From: Bacillus atrophaeus
GTDB lineage: Bacteria; Bacillota; Bacilli; Bacillales; Bacillaceae
Length of the DNA: 64,000 bases
Assembly (NCBI RefSeq): GCF_001584335.1
Contig: NZ_LSBB01000001.1
Coordinates: 310,001 to 374,000, forward strand
Reading direction: 5' to 3'
The notes under the pieces are model-generated. The model was not told the DNA's origin. It saw only the letters and a list, made by a program, of their open reading frames with translations, and ran no database searches. Shown here piece after piece: positions 37,186 to 46,099 of the stretch. Both the position numbers and the translations under genes were made by a program. Numbering within the stretch: the stretch's first letter is position 1; each line of letters opens with the position of its first letter.

Positions 37186-37208
37186 AAAAACCGCCGATGG
37201 AGGCGGTC
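37186..37208 (-). terminator. Terminator of rapF-phrF
   Basis: On the minus strand GACCGCC and GGCGGTT enclose a 6-nt loop followed by TTTTT, starting at the phrF stop codon. Confidence 0.85.
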
Positions 37209-37328
37209 TTAGATCATAGCACGTTGTGCAACGTCAAAATGTTCTGTAGATGAATTTGATACTTCTGCTGTGACAAATACAGCACTCACAGCTAAACAAG
37301 CGAGTAATAATTTATACTTCCATTTCAT
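37209..37328 (-). CDS. phrF: Phr signalling peptide precursor PhrF, predicted pentapeptide QRAMI
   Basis: A 39-residue pre-pro-peptide with a Lys-rich start (MKWKYK), a hydrophobic export segment (LLLACLAVSAVFVTA) and the C-terminal pentapeptide QRAMI. In 168 PhrF ends QRGMI, so this copy carries Gly-to-Ala at position 3. The secreted pentapeptide re-enters through Opp and inhibits RapF. Its start lies inside rapF (17-bp overlap, different frame), with a G-rich ribosome binding site, as in other rap-phr cassettes. Confidence 0.9.
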   Translation of the reverse strand: MKWKYKLLLACLAVSAVFVTAEVSNSSTEHFDVAQRAMI

Positions 37329-38454
37329 ATAAATTCACCCCCCCTTGAATGTGCTGTCTTGCTTCTTCAACCTTTAAAAAGTAAGTAGATGCTTTTTTAT
37401 AACATTCCTGCTGATGATAATACTTAGCAACATCGAGTGCAAAGTCTTCAATATCAGCATACATCATTTTACTTTCAAGGAAAACAAAACATTTTTTGAT
37501 TGCTTCTTCATCAGGTCCAGACAAGTATAAAGATTCCAAAAATTCAAACTCCATTAAGTACACATTGTCTCCGGCAGCTATTGAATATTCTCTTCCTTTT
37601 TTATGATATTCACAAGCGTTATCAATCTTACCTAATTTAAAATAAATTTGTGTAATTAGGAAAAAGGCTTGTGGCAGTGAAGGAAGCATTTTAGATTTTT
37701 CAAATACATGAATAGATTTTTTTACATACTCTATCGCTGATTCAAAGCTGTGTTGATTTTGCTTGCAAAGGGCAATATTATAAAGCGTTCTTCCCATTAG
37801 TTGCGGCTGCTGTTCTGCCTCAGCAAGTGTATAAGCTTTTTGGAAATGAGCAATTGCTTTATCATACTGTTTCAGGTCCAAAAAGTTAGCTCCAAACAGG
37901 GACTGGCATTGAATCATTCTGATACCATATGTAGTTTGTTCATTGTATATTTCAAAGGCTTGACGTGCATAGTCCATGGACACATAAGTTTGCTTCATAT
38001 AGTAATAAACTTCTGACATTTTGAAAAAGAATTCAGCTTTATCAATTTTATCTTTAACAAAAGTCAGTTTGCTCTCTGCTTTTTTAAAAAATTGAATGGC
38101 TAATATATATTCCCGCTGGTCCAGCTCATACATACCTCTGAAGAAATTAAAATAGTATTCAAGCAGTCCGGTTAAACGAGCCTGTTTTTTATCGATTTCA
38201 AGCAGTAAATCGGACAGTCGCGGCTGTTCTTCTATCCTCATTTTTTCTAACGGTTCTAGATACTCAAGCATCAGATTGTGCCGGAATTCCATCAGTGAAT
38301 AATACAAATGAAGATCCTGGTCTTCTTCTATTTGAGCCAGCTCTTGTTTGATTTCTCTTCGTAAGTATTCCGCATCCGGTATGCTGAATCGGCGTATGTA
38401 CATGTACCATTCATTAATCTTTTCTCCAATGGAAGAAGATATGACGCCTGTCAC
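37312..38454 (-). CDS. rapF: Response regulator aspartate phosphatase/inhibitor RapF
   Basis: A 380-residue Rap protein with an N-terminal three-helix bundle (residues 1-70) and a C-terminal array of about seven TPR repeats (for example FKKAESKLTFVKDKIDKAEFFFKMSEVYYYMKQ and LMGRTLYNIALCKQNQ). RapF binds the DNA-binding domain of ComA and blocks competence and surfactin-type gene expression until PhrF accumulates. The first ~130 residues match the 168 protein closely; the TPR region that holds the peptide pocket is more divergent, together with the altered peptide. Start GTG 38454 follows GGGAGGGG. Confidence 0.95.
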   Translation of the reverse strand: MTGVISSSIGEKINEWYMYIRRFSIPDAEYLRREIKQELAQIEEDQDLHLYYSLMEFRHNLMLEYLEPLEKMRIEEQPRLSDLLLEIDKKQARLTGLLEYYFNFFRGMYELDQREYILAIQFFKKAESKLTFVKDKIDKAEFFFKMSEVYYYMKQTYVSMDYARQAFEIYNEQTTYGIRMIQCQSLFGANFLDLKQYDKAIAHFQKAYTLAEAEQQPQLMGRTLYNIALCKQNQHSFESAIEYVKKSIHVFEKSKMLPSLPQAFFLITQIYFKLGKIDNACEYHKKGREYSIAAGDNVYLMEFEFLESLYLSGPDEEAIKKCFVFLESKMMYADIEDFALDVAKYYHQQECYKKASTYFLKVEEARQHIQGGVNLYEMEV

Positions 38455-38522
38455 GTTTGAAAACCCCTCCCTTCATCATTCTATATATGTCATATTTTAT
38501 CATTTTTGTTTTGTTTGGAAGC

Positions 38523-38550
38523 GCAAAAAAACCGCAAATTTTTTTGCGTG
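38523..38550 (-). promoter_or_regulatory. ComA-like site upstream of rapF
   Basis: On the minus strand TTGCGG (38532-38537) is followed four bases later by TTGCGC, resembling the ComA box TTGCGG-N4-CCGCAA with a poor right half. A GCAAAAAAATTTGC dyad overlaps it. rapF is ComA-activated in 168. A TAAAAT -10-like element lies further downstream toward rapF. Confidence 0.5.
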
Positions 38551-38605
38551 ACCGAATAGTGGAAACGCGCTCTCTCTCCCGGCCATATCTAACACAATAA
38601 AAATA

Positions 38606-38647
38606 AACTGTTAAACATATTGGATAGGGCCAATTTGTTTAACAGTT
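38606..38647 (-). terminator. Terminator of the YdhK-like lipoprotein gene
   Basis: AACTGTTAAACA and TGTTTAACAGTT form a perfect 12-bp stem with a longer loop; T-rich sequence follows on the minus strand. Confidence 0.75.
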
Positions 38648-38665
38648 CATCATTATATTCTGCCT

Positions 38666-39220
38666 TTATTTTGAAGATAGTTCACTTTCTGTTACCCACT
38701 TGTGATTTTTCACTTTTTCTCCGCCAGTTGTCGGGGTGTAATCAACCGTATAGACAGTCGTTTTCTCAGCTGAATCGATTTTCCCTGTTGCACCCTTCAT
38801 TCCCTTCATATGATCCGCTTCTATAATCACGTCCGTTCCGGGTTTTAATGTTTCATCACTGGCATTTTTTATTTCTTCTTGAATCACCCATTTATGATTT
38901 TCCACTCTTGTTCCGCCGGTTGTCGGTGTATAGGAAACAGCATAGGCCGTCGTATCATAGGCACCTGTAATGGTTGCTTCGGCACCCTTCATGCCTTTCA
39001 TGTGATCCGCCTTGATGATGGCTTGGCTTCCAACTTTATAAGTTGGGTGCTGTGCTGCTGTCAGGCCTTCCGGAATCTCACTGGACTCAGAATGAGTATG
39101 TGTGTCGTCCATATTCATCGTTTGATCTGATTTTTTGTCTTGATTATCGCTGCCGCATGCAGACAGCATTAATAGTAATAGCAAAGAAACGATTCCGATC
39201 AAGGTTGTATTCCTTTTCAT
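38666..39220 (-). CDS. YdhK-type lipoprotein with two DUF1541 repeats
   Basis: A 184-residue lipoprotein with signal peptide and lipobox LLSAC (Cys22). After a His/Asp/Ser-rich linker (MNMDDTHTHSESSE) come two near-identical ~60-residue DUF1541 repeats, each with KADHMKGMKGA-type and YTPTTGG...VxNHKWV motifs. The Met/His-rich 'HMKGMKG' segments suggest metal (copper) binding. YdhK of 168 belongs to this family and members occur next to copper genes, but no function is proven. RBS AAAGGAGG precedes ATG 39220. It lies between rapF and the ywhK cluster, where 168 has no such gene that I recall. Confidence 0.85.
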   Translation of the reverse strand: MKRNTTLIGIVSLLLLLMLSACGSDNQDKKSDQTMNMDDTHTHSESSEIPEGLTAAQHPTYKVGSQAIIKADHMKGMKGAEATITGAYDTTAYAVSYTPTTGGTRVENHKWVIQEEIKNASDETLKPGTDVIIEADHMKGMKGATGKIDSAEKTTVYTVDYTPTTGGEKVKNHKWVTESELSSK

Positions 39221-39502
39221 TGTGATCCTCCTTTTATTTACCCAGAGAAGCTTGGGAACTTATATAAGTAGTGTAATAAGGCTGCTTGTATAAATAAATC
39301 CTCCTTATGAAGTCTTTTTTATTTTATATAACCTGACATTCCTGCTATAAAACATAATTTGTAAATAACTCTTTTTCTTTTTACCCGTTTTCAGTTTAAA
39401 AAAACACTTTTGGCTTAGAACTTTTGTACAAGCAAAACCTTTTTGTCCCCATACTCTATTACTGCTGCGCTTAGCAGCTATTTCTGAGAAGGAAGTGAGC
39501 AT

Positions 39503-40864
39503 GTGAAGAAGATTGAGCGTTCTTTTAAAGAAAAAGCCGTCAGACAGCAAGAGGATTGTTTATGTTTTTGTGAGGAAGAAGCCAGCCGTGAAGCCATGTT
39601 TCAAGCGCCGATAGAAGTGCCAGAGGGGTTTGTTGTTGATCCTGCTGAAGCGGTAGCGAATGTCACATGGAACGCGGACAGCCTATCCTGTGTCAGTGAA
39701 CGCTGCTTCATTCAGACTGGACCCGGGCCTGATGAGATCGAAATCCATTTTGCAGTCCGCCTGCAGGGAACCGTCACGCTTCTTGTCAGTGTCTCACCTG
39801 TGCGAAACCAATATGGACAAGGGGAGGGGGCTGTTTCTGTCATTCACAATGTAGAGATTGATCAAGTCGTCTATTACTCTGATGAACCGGATGATTGCCC
39901 GGATTTCAGTGACATCACGATCGAAAATCTTGTTGTCGTCCCGCCGTTTTACGGCAGTCCTTTATCGGTGACAGGAACGATTGTGCTCGCCCCGGAACCA
40001 GAGCCGGAGCCTGTTTATGCGTTTACAGCGAATCCAGATGATCAGTCGGTTTCCGTAATTGATACGAATACTCATACCGTTATAACAACCATTTCTCTCC
40101 CATACGAGCCAACAGGTATAGAAATTACGCCAGATAAAGCCTCTACGTTTGTTTTGCATTTCAACAATAGTGTCATTTCTGTCATCGATAATGGCACATT
40201 GACTGTTACTGGATCCATTCCGCTAGATCAGCCGCCTGAAACAATTAAATTTATGCCTGAACATGATTTCGCATATGTTCTCGCTGGTAATGCCATTTAT
40301 GTGATCAGAATTGAAACGTCTGCCGTAGAAAGATCTATTCCTGTTGAAGGGTATGATATTGCAATTGATCCCAATGGGTTGTTCGCCTATGTTCTTGATT
40401 TTGGTTTAGTGCAAAAAGTGGACTTATCTACCGGTGAAGTTACAGGAATGATTGAACGGGAGCTTATTGTAAATTCCATAGAAACAAAGCCGCCGGAGCG
40501 GTATGCCTATGTATTAGAACAAGATCACTTCTTAAATTATTTGACGATTATTGATTTAGATACGTTTACGATCAGTAGCACCCAAGAGCTGGAGTATGAG
40601 GGTGAGTATCAAATGTTTAAGAGCGGATCAGGATTGTATTTGTTTGATGGTTTCACTCATAATCTATATTCCGTCAGTCCAAGTGGTGCAGGCGTAATAG
40701 GAAATCTTCCGCAATCGGCAAGAGATTTTGCGTTTACCCCGAATGGCGAATTTCTGTATGCAACTCGTTTTATAGAGCAAAGCATCATTGTTTACAACAC
40801 GGATGACTATTCTGTGGAAACTGTCATATCGCTTGGCGTTTCACCGAGTGACATTGCGATTTAA
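39503..40864 (+). CDS. YwhK/YwhL-like YVTN beta-propeller protein, copy 1
   Basis: A 453-residue protein without a signal peptide. Residues 1-165 are a shared domain beginning with a Cys-rich [16 protein letters not shown] segment and containing [15 protein letters not shown] and [17 protein letters not shown]. Residues 170-453 are YVTN-type propeller blades ([27 protein letters not shown]). It is the most divergent of three tandem paralogues (453 versus 458 residues; GTG start). Function unknown; relatives in 168 are ywhK and ywhL, next to alb as here. Confidence 0.8.
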   Translation: MKKIERSFKEKAVRQQEDCLCFCEEEASREAMFQAPIEVPEGFVVDPAEAVANVTWNADSLSCVSERCFIQTGPGPDEIEIHFAVRLQGTVTLLVSVSPVRNQYGQGEGAVSVIHNVEIDQVVYYSDEPDDCPDFSDITIENLVVVPPFYGSPLSVTGTIVLAPEPEPEPVYAFTANPDDQSVSVIDTNTHTVITTISLPYEPTGIEITPDKASTFVLHFNNSVISVIDNGTLTVTGSIPLDQPPETIKFMPEHDFAYVLAGNAIYVIRIETSAVERSIPVEGYDIAIDPNGLFAYVLDFGLVQKVDLSTGEVTGMIERELIVNSIETKPPERYAYVLEQDHFLNYLTIIDLDTFTISSTQELEYEGEYQMFKSGSGLYLFDGFTHNLYSVSPSGAGVIGNLPQSARDFAFTPNGEFLYATRFIEQSIIVYNTDDYSVETVISLGVSPSDIAI

Positions 40865-40903
40865 CCAAATGCATGTTGTGCATTTTTAAAAGGACGTGAC
40901 ATT

Positions 40904-42280
40904 ATGAAAAAAAATGATCTTTCTGCTTTTCAGGAAAATTGTTTCTGCTTTTGTGATGAGGAGATCAGCCGAGAAGCGCTGTTTCAAGTGCCGATTGACA
41001 TTCCTGAGGGGTTCACTATTGATTCTGCCGAAGCAGCTGCAGCGGTTACGTGGAGTACAGACAATTTGTCCTGTATCAGTGAGCCTTGCTTAATCCAGAC
41101 TGGGCCGGAACCAGAAGATATCGGTGTTCAATATGCTGTGCGTCTGCAAGGGACCGTTACGCTTCTTGTCAGTGTCTCACCTGTAAGAAATCAATATGGA
41201 CAAGGGGACGGGGCTGTTTCTGTCATTCACAATGCAGAGATCGATCAAGTCGTCTATTATTCTGATAACCCGGATGATTGCCCGGATTTCAGTGACATCA
41301 CGATCGAGAACCTTGTTGTCGTTCCGCCGTTCTACGGCAGTCCTTTATCGGTGACGGGGACGATTGTACTTGTACCGGCGCCGGATCAGCGATCTTACGT
41401 GTTTACTGCAAACACTGGAGACAGCACGGTTTCGGTCATTGATACTGACGTGAATACTCTTGTAAGTACCATTTCTTTATCTGATATCCCGACTGATCTG
41501 GGTGTTACCTTGGATAAAGCGTATACGTATGTTCTCCATAGGAATGCGAATCTTGTATCGATCATTAACAACGAAACATTAATGGTTACACAAACCATCC
41601 CTCTTGCAGGAGCCCCAAGAAAAATCCAGTTTGAAACTGGGGGAGAATTTGCTTATATTCTCGCAGGGGGCAGCTCCATTTATGAAATTAATATTTCCTC
41701 GCAAACCATTACCAATACATTCACGGTGTCACCCGCTGCGGACGATTTTGCCCTAGACCCTAACGGACAGTTTTTCTATACGACCAACTCTGTATCTTGG
41801 GTCGTTAATAAATATGACATAAATACAGGGCAGCTGATTGATAGTTTAAGTAACTTTGAAACACCAAATCTTATTGAAACCCCGTTAATAGGGGATTTTG
41901 CTTATCTGGAAAATGGTGAGCTAAGGCCGAATGGCGTTTCTGTGATAGATTTGACAACATTTAGCGAATCTTCAAAAATTAACAGACTGTTTGACGGTTT
42001 AATAACAATTGTTTTTTCTGCTGACGGAACTCGTGCGTTTTTCCTTGAGCCCTATTTTGAGGTATTTCCGGAGAATCTCACTGTCGTAGATACAGCGCAG
42101 CATACCTTTATAACAACTGCCTCTCTCCCCGGCGCCTCTGACCTCGCTGTAACGCCGGACAATCAGTACATTTATGCAGCACAGCCCGACGACAATACCG
42201 TGACAGTGTACCGCACAAGTGATTATACAGCCGTGACGGTCATTCCGGTTGGGGACGGTCCGTCTGCGATAGCAATGTAG
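40904..42280 (+). CDS. YwhK/YwhL-like YVTN beta-propeller protein, copy 2
   Basis: A 458-residue paralogue. Its first 31 residues (MKKNDLSAFQENCFCFCDEE and following) are identical to copy 3, and the N-terminal domain with [23 protein letters not shown] matches copies 1 and 3. The propeller starts near residue 163 (SYVFTANTGDSTVSVID). It is separated from copy 1 by 39 bp with an AAAGGACGTGA ribosome binding site. It is followed not by the next gene but by a decayed 450-bp scar containing pieces of albG and a propeller gene. Confidence 0.8.
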   Translation: MKKNDLSAFQENCFCFCDEEISREALFQVPIDIPEGFTIDSAEAAAAVTWSTDNLSCISEPCLIQTGPEPEDIGVQYAVRLQGTVTLLVSVSPVRNQYGQGDGAVSVIHNAEIDQVVYYSDNPDDCPDFSDITIENLVVVPPFYGSPLSVTGTIVLVPAPDQRSYVFTANTGDSTVSVIDTDVNTLVSTISLSDIPTDLGVTLDKAYTYVLHRNANLVSIINNETLMVTQTIPLAGAPRKIQFETGGEFAYILAGGSSIYEINISSQTITNTFTVSPAADDFALDPNGQFFYTTNSVSWVVNKYDINTGQLIDSLSNFETPNLIETPLIGDFAYLENGELRPNGVSVIDLTTFSESSKINRLFDGLITIVFSADGTRAFFLEPYFEVFPENLTVVDTAQHTFITTASLPGASDLAVTPDNQYIYAAQPDDNTVTVYRTSDYTAVTVIPVGDGPSAIAM

Positions 42281-42285
42281 AAGCT

Positions 42286-42420
42286 TTACAGTTCGAAAGA
42301 AGCGGGGCGGCGATCAGAGATGTGTTTATGGATCGATGACCCGATCTGCTGTATCGCCACCACAATGATCAGAAACAGCAGTTCACTTATGGTAAAACTG
42401 AAGCATCCACCATATCCTAG
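42286..42420 (-). pseudogene. Remnant of the albG 3' end
   Basis: Read on the minus strand this encodes an open tail ending VAIQQIGSSIHKHISDRRPASFEL and a stop. It aligns with the C-terminus of the intact AlbG (AVIQQIGSFIYKRVSYRSSASLDL). The nucleotide similarity to 44110-44246 is obvious (for example the shared CAGAAACAGCAGTTCACT). It begins immediately after copy 2, in the same way that intact albG follows copy 3, and is cut at about 42420. Confidence 0.85.
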
Positions 42421-42423
42421 AGC

Positions 42424-42690
42424 CTGTAGAGGTGTATGAGGGTGAATTTCAAATGTTTACGAGCAGAATGATATGACGGCTTCACCGGCAATTTATATTC
42501 TCCCAGTCCTATGGTGCAGGCGTTATAGGAGATGTTCCACAATCGGCAAGCGACTTTGCGTTTACCCCGAATGGCGAATTTCTGTATGCAACTCATTTTA
42601 TAGAGCAAAGCATCACTGTTTACAACACGGATGATTATTCTGTGGAAACTGTCATATCGCTTGAGTTTCACCGAGTGACATTGCGATTTA
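42424..42690 (+). pseudogene. Remnant of the 3' part of a ywhK-like gene
   Basis: The sequence closely matches 40585-40864, the end of copy 1, including GCGTTTACCCCGAATGGCG and the terminal CATTGCGATTTAACC. It has several indels: a deletion near 42465-42490, and one base lost in the TCGCTTG-GTTTCACC region. It therefore has no open frame. The same short spacer and AAAGG ribosome binding site as between copies 1 and 2 lead into copy 3. Confidence 0.88.
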
Positions 42691-42731
42691 ACCAACTGTA
42701 TATTGTGCATTTCTAAAAGGGATGTGAAATC

Positions 42732-44108
42732 ATGAAAAAGAATGATCTTTCTGCTTTTCAGGAAAATTGTTTCTGCTTTTGTGATGAGGAGATCAGCCGA
42801 GAAGCGCTGTTTCAAGTGCCGATTGAAGTTCCGGAGGGGTTTGTCGTTGATCCTGCTGAAGCGGTCGGCGCCGTCACGTGGAGTTCGGATAATCTTTCAT
42901 GTGTCAGTGAACCTTGTTTAATCTGGACAGGACCGGCACCTGAGGATATTAGCGTTAACTATGCGGTGCGGCTTCAAGGAAGCGTCACACTTCTTGTCAG
43001 TGTATCGCCTGTGAGGAATCAATATGGACAAGGAGACGGGTCCATATCGGTTATTCATACCGCGTACATCGATCAGGTCGTTTATTATACGAATCAGTCA
43101 GATGATTGCCCTGATTTCAGCCAAATCACAGTAAAAGACATCTTGGTTGTTCCGCCTTTCTACGGAAGTCCGCTGACGGTGACCGGAACGATAATTCTCG
43201 CGCCAGAGCCGGAGCCGCGATCTTATGTGTTTACAGCCAATACTGGGGACAGCACAGTTTCGGTCATTGATGCTGCGTTAAACACGGTTGTAAAAACCAT
43301 TCCTTTTTCTGATGTGCCGACTAATGTGGGTGTCACATTTGATAAAGCATACACGTATGTTCTCCATGGGAATACCAATCTCGTCTCTGTCATTGATCAT
43401 AAAACATTAACCGTCACACAGACCATCACTGTTGGAGGAGTGCCAAGAAAAATTCAATTTGATCCATCAGCCGGGTTCGCGTTTGTGATGGCGGCCGGCT
43501 CCATTTATATGATTAACATGAGCCTTCAATCAGTGGTTAATGTCATCCCTGTACCCGGCGCCTCAGATTTTGCGCTTGATCCTAATGGGCAGTTTGTTTA
43601 TACCGCTAATACAATTAATTGGTCGGTGGATAAATATGATGTGAATACCGGCCAGCTGACCGACAGTATTATTGACACATTTGAATTTCCTAGTTTAATT
43701 GAAACTCCTTACGACGGGAATTTCGCATACGTCATGAATGGTGAATTGTTTCCGAAAGGTGTAACTGAAATCAGTTTGTCGCCGTTGAGCAAAGGCGGCG
43801 ATTTTAACCGGTTATTTGAAATTCTGAACGCTATTGTATTTTCTCCCGACAGCACACGTGCTTATCTTCTGGAACCATATTCAGATCCATTTCTCACTGA
43901 CAATCTTTCTGTAGTCAATACAGCCCGGCAAAGAATCATTGCGAATGCCTCGATACCGGGAGCCATTGACCTCACAGTAACACCGGACAATCAATATATC
44001 TATGTTGCGCAGCCTGCAGCCAATACAGTGACGGTATATCGCACGAGTGATTATACAGCCGTAGCGGTCATTCCGGTTGGCGCTGGTCCGTCTGCGATTT
44101 CGTTGTAG
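42732..44108 (+). CDS. YwhK/YwhL-like YVTN beta-propeller protein, copy 3
   Basis: A 458-residue paralogue with the same N-terminal Cys motif (ENCFCFCDEEISREAL), the [18 protein letters not shown] segment and a C-terminal YVTN propeller ending with TPDNQYIYVAQPAANTVTVYRTSDYTAVAVIPVG. It arose with copy 2 by duplication of a ~1.83-kb unit. RBS AAAGGGATGTG precedes ATG 42732. It is convergent with albG, whose stop codon lies only six bases beyond, with no terminator in between. Confidence 0.8.
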   Translation: MKKNDLSAFQENCFCFCDEEISREALFQVPIEVPEGFVVDPAEAVGAVTWSSDNLSCVSEPCLIWTGPAPEDISVNYAVRLQGSVTLLVSVSPVRNQYGQGDGSISVIHTAYIDQVVYYTNQSDDCPDFSQITVKDILVVPPFYGSPLTVTGTIILAPEPEPRSYVFTANTGDSTVSVIDAALNTVVKTIPFSDVPTNVGVTFDKAYTYVLHGNTNLVSVIDHKTLTVTQTITVGGVPRKIQFDPSAGFAFVMAAGSIYMINMSLQSVVNVIPVPGASDFALDPNGQFVYTANTINWSVDKYDVNTGQLTDSIIDTFEFPSLIETPYDGNFAYVMNGELFPKGVTEISLSPLSKGGDFNRLFEILNAIVFSPDSTRAYLLEPYSDPFLTDNLSVVNTARQRIIANASIPGAIDLTVTPDNQYIYVAQPAANTVTVYRTSDYTAVAVIPVGAGPSAISL

Positions 44109-44114
44109 ATGTTT

Positions 44115-44816
44115 TCACAGGTCGAGAGAAGCGGAGCTGCGATAAGAGACTCGTTTATAAATAAATGAACCTATCTGCTGGATGACAGCCAAGATAATCA
44201 GAAACAGCAGTTCACTAATGGTAAAGCTGAGCATCCACCATATCCCGGCTCCTGCTAATATCAGAACGACAGCCTTTTTAGCCGTTTGCCCATTCTGGAG
44301 AAGCTGGAGCAGGTATGACCTCATATAAAACAATAAATAAATGATGAGAACAATCGCAATCCCCTTCGTGACAGCAGGGGGCGTGTGAAAGCTGAAGGGA
44401 ACGGCTTTGACCACTTCAAACATGTAACCGAACACGATCACTTGGCATAATACAGCCCCCATCACGTATGTTTGACGGATGCCCTTGTAGCTTTCGCGCA
44501 ATGATTTCACATCGCCGGCATAACGGCTGCACAGCTTGCGATGCTGAAAATCACAGCAGCTTTGATGAGATTGCGTTATCTTCTGAAAAGCTGCTGTCAT
44601 GCTTTTGACGGATCGGGTGACATAGTGAAGATACAAAAATGCCGGCAGCATCAGCACAGAAGCGGCAAAAGAAAGCAAGCCGAGCCGCACACAATCATTT
44701 TTGATCAGCTGTACATATTGCCCCGCGGCCTCAGCGCTGGCTTGAAACCAGCCAAATGAATAGGCCGCCATGACCATAAGCAGCAATAACACAGTGAAGA
44801 CAGTGCTTTTTTTCAT
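44115..44816 (-). CDS. albG: Subtilosin immunity/production membrane protein AlbG
   Basis: A 233-residue membrane protein with about five to six helices, the last gene of the alb operon. Its length equals the 168 protein. Function is not well defined; alb mutants affect subtilosin production or immunity. The start ATG 44816 overlaps the albF stop (ATGA). A second, decayed copy of its 3' end lies at 42286-42420. Confidence 0.9.
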   Translation of the reverse strand: MKKSTVFTVLLLLMVMAAYSFGWFQASAEAAGQYVQLIKNDCVRLGLLSFAASVLMLPAFLYLHYVTRSVKSMTAAFQKITQSHQSCCDFQHRKLCSRYAGDVKSLRESYKGIRQTYVMGAVLCQVIVFGYMFEVVKAVPFSFHTPPAVTKGIAIVLIIYLLFYMRSYLLQLLQNGQTAKKAVVLILAGAGIWWMLSFTISELLFLIILAVIQQIGSFIYKRVSYRSSASLDL

Positions 44817-46099
44817 GGTCCAACCACCTCTGGCAGAGAGACATGAATGGTTGCTTTTTTAGCAGAAGCCACAGTATCAATAAGATATAAAAAATCCTGT
44901 ACAGTCATGTTTTGAATCAGCCGGTAAAGCTCAAAAAAAGAGCAATCATACCGCTCACATTCAGCCGCCCATTCAAAGCATTTACGCACATAATCACTGT
45001 CATAGATAATCGCGTTCAGCAAAGATTCCTTGCCGTACTCCAGCCAAGCTTCCGCCTGACATTTCTGCTGCATCACATAGTTTGCCGCTACATCGATATA
45101 GGCTGAAGAATGTGCCCCTTTACTGTGAAGGATCAAAAAGCCGCCATCTTCTGACATGTGACTTTCCGCTGATAAGCTTTGAATATTAAGGAGGCGCGTT
45201 TGCCGGATTTCTTGAAACAACGGCGAATCTATATGAAAAAGAACGCGGGAGACGATGTCCCAATACATTTGCAATGTAAAAAGATCGTTTTTATCGGGGA
45301 GTGCGCCTATATGTAATCCGGTCCATGTTTCCCCCGAGCACTCCGCATCACCCAGGCTCTGATTTTGTAAGAGGGGAGGGCATACAGGCATGAATTTTCC
45401 CTTGGGGGTATGGCCTGAGCGGCCGCGCAGCCGGAGATGAGAAGGCAAAATGGTTTCTGTATCTTCAGAGCCGCCGATCAGAAACATCGTCATACGCTGG
45501 GGCTGGTAGCCTGTTGCATAGGCTTCTTTTAGATCATTGATCGTTAAAGCCTCGATATCCTCCGTTCTGCCGGCGGGAAAAATCGCAGCGGGACATGCGG
45601 GAGAAAGCAAATTCAGCATCTGATAATGATAATGAAGCTGTTGATTGAGATGAGCTGTTTCAATTTCGCTTTTAATCACGCTTTTTTCTTGAGCGACAAT
45701 ATTCTCTTCAAAGGAGGGATTCCATAAAGCATCAAGCAGTTTCGGGATCGTGTGCTCCAGCCGATCAGGAAGAGAGGTAAACATGAAATTTGTATCTGTA
45801 TATGTAGTGAACGCATTCAAAAGCGCTCCATGATCAAAAAAATCGCTGTATAGATTTCGCCCGTTATGCCAGAAGAGAACATGCTCTAAAAAGTGCGCAG
45901 TGCCGTACGGCAGCACTTTTTCGCTGTCTCCGGAGTGCAAACGGATGTCCCGGCTGCCGAAATTGACTTTGACATTACACAGCCTCATATGGGCGTTGGG
46001 GAATTTTACTCTGCATATTTTTAGTCCATTGTCTGCGTACGTGATCTCGGTACGTGCATCAAGCTGATGAAAAAAGGTTTCTTTCTCCAATCTCCTCAT
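44813..46099 (-). CDS. albF: Subtilosin-associated zinc protease AlbF (M16)
   Basis: A 428-residue M16 (insulinase/pitrilysin-like) peptidase with the inverted zinc motif HFLEH at residues 69-73 (YGTAHFLEHVLFW), so it is predicted to be active. In B. subtilis AlbF with AlbE forms the likely leader-processing protease for presubtilosin. It overlaps albE by 4 bp at the start and albG by 4 bp at the end. Confidence 0.93.
   Translation of the reverse strand: MRRLEKETFFHQLDARTEITYADNGLKICRVKFPNAHMRLCNVKVNFGSRDIRLHSGDSEKVLPYGTAHFLEHVLFWHNGRNLYSDFFDHGALLNAFTTYTDTNFMFTSLPDRLEHTIPKLLDALWNPSFEENIVAQEKSVIKSEIETAHLNQQLHYHYQMLNLLSPACPAAIFPAGRTEDIEALTINDLKEAYATGYQPQRMTMFLIGGSEDTETILPSHLRLRGRSGHTPKGKFMPVCPPLLQNQSLGDAECSGETWTGLHIGALPDKNDLFTLQMYWDIVSRVLFHIDSPLFQEIRQTRLLNIQSLSAESHMSEDGGFLILHSKGAHSSAYIDVAANYVMQQKCQAEAWLEYGKESLLNAIIYDSDYVRKCFEWAAECERYDCSFFELYRLIQNMTVQDFLYLIDTVASAKKATIHVSLPEVVGP

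Larger units (their letters stand above)
40585..42420. repeat. Tandem segmental duplication, unit 1 (~1.83 kb)
   Basis: The unit contains the 3' end of copy 1, all of copy 2 and the 3' tail of albG. It matches unit 2 (42424-44246) in the same order and orientation. The offset is 1,840 bases at the left edge and 1,828 at the copy 2/copy 3 stop codons, which shows later small indels. Confidence 0.8.
42424..44246. repeat. Tandem segmental duplication, unit 2 (~1.83 kb)
   Basis: The unit contains the decayed 3' end of a propeller gene, all of copy 3 and the 3' end of intact albG. The junction between the units at about 42420-42424 joins albG sequence directly to propeller-gene sequence, which marks the duplication breakpoint. 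Confidence 0.8.

Noticed and set aside
39221..39502. Regulatory or coding element between the YdhK-like gene and propeller copy 1
   Set aside because: The ~280-bp AT-rich gap contains only a weak GCTGC/GCAGC hairpin near 39463-39478 and the ribosome binding site; no confident promoter or ORF was seen.
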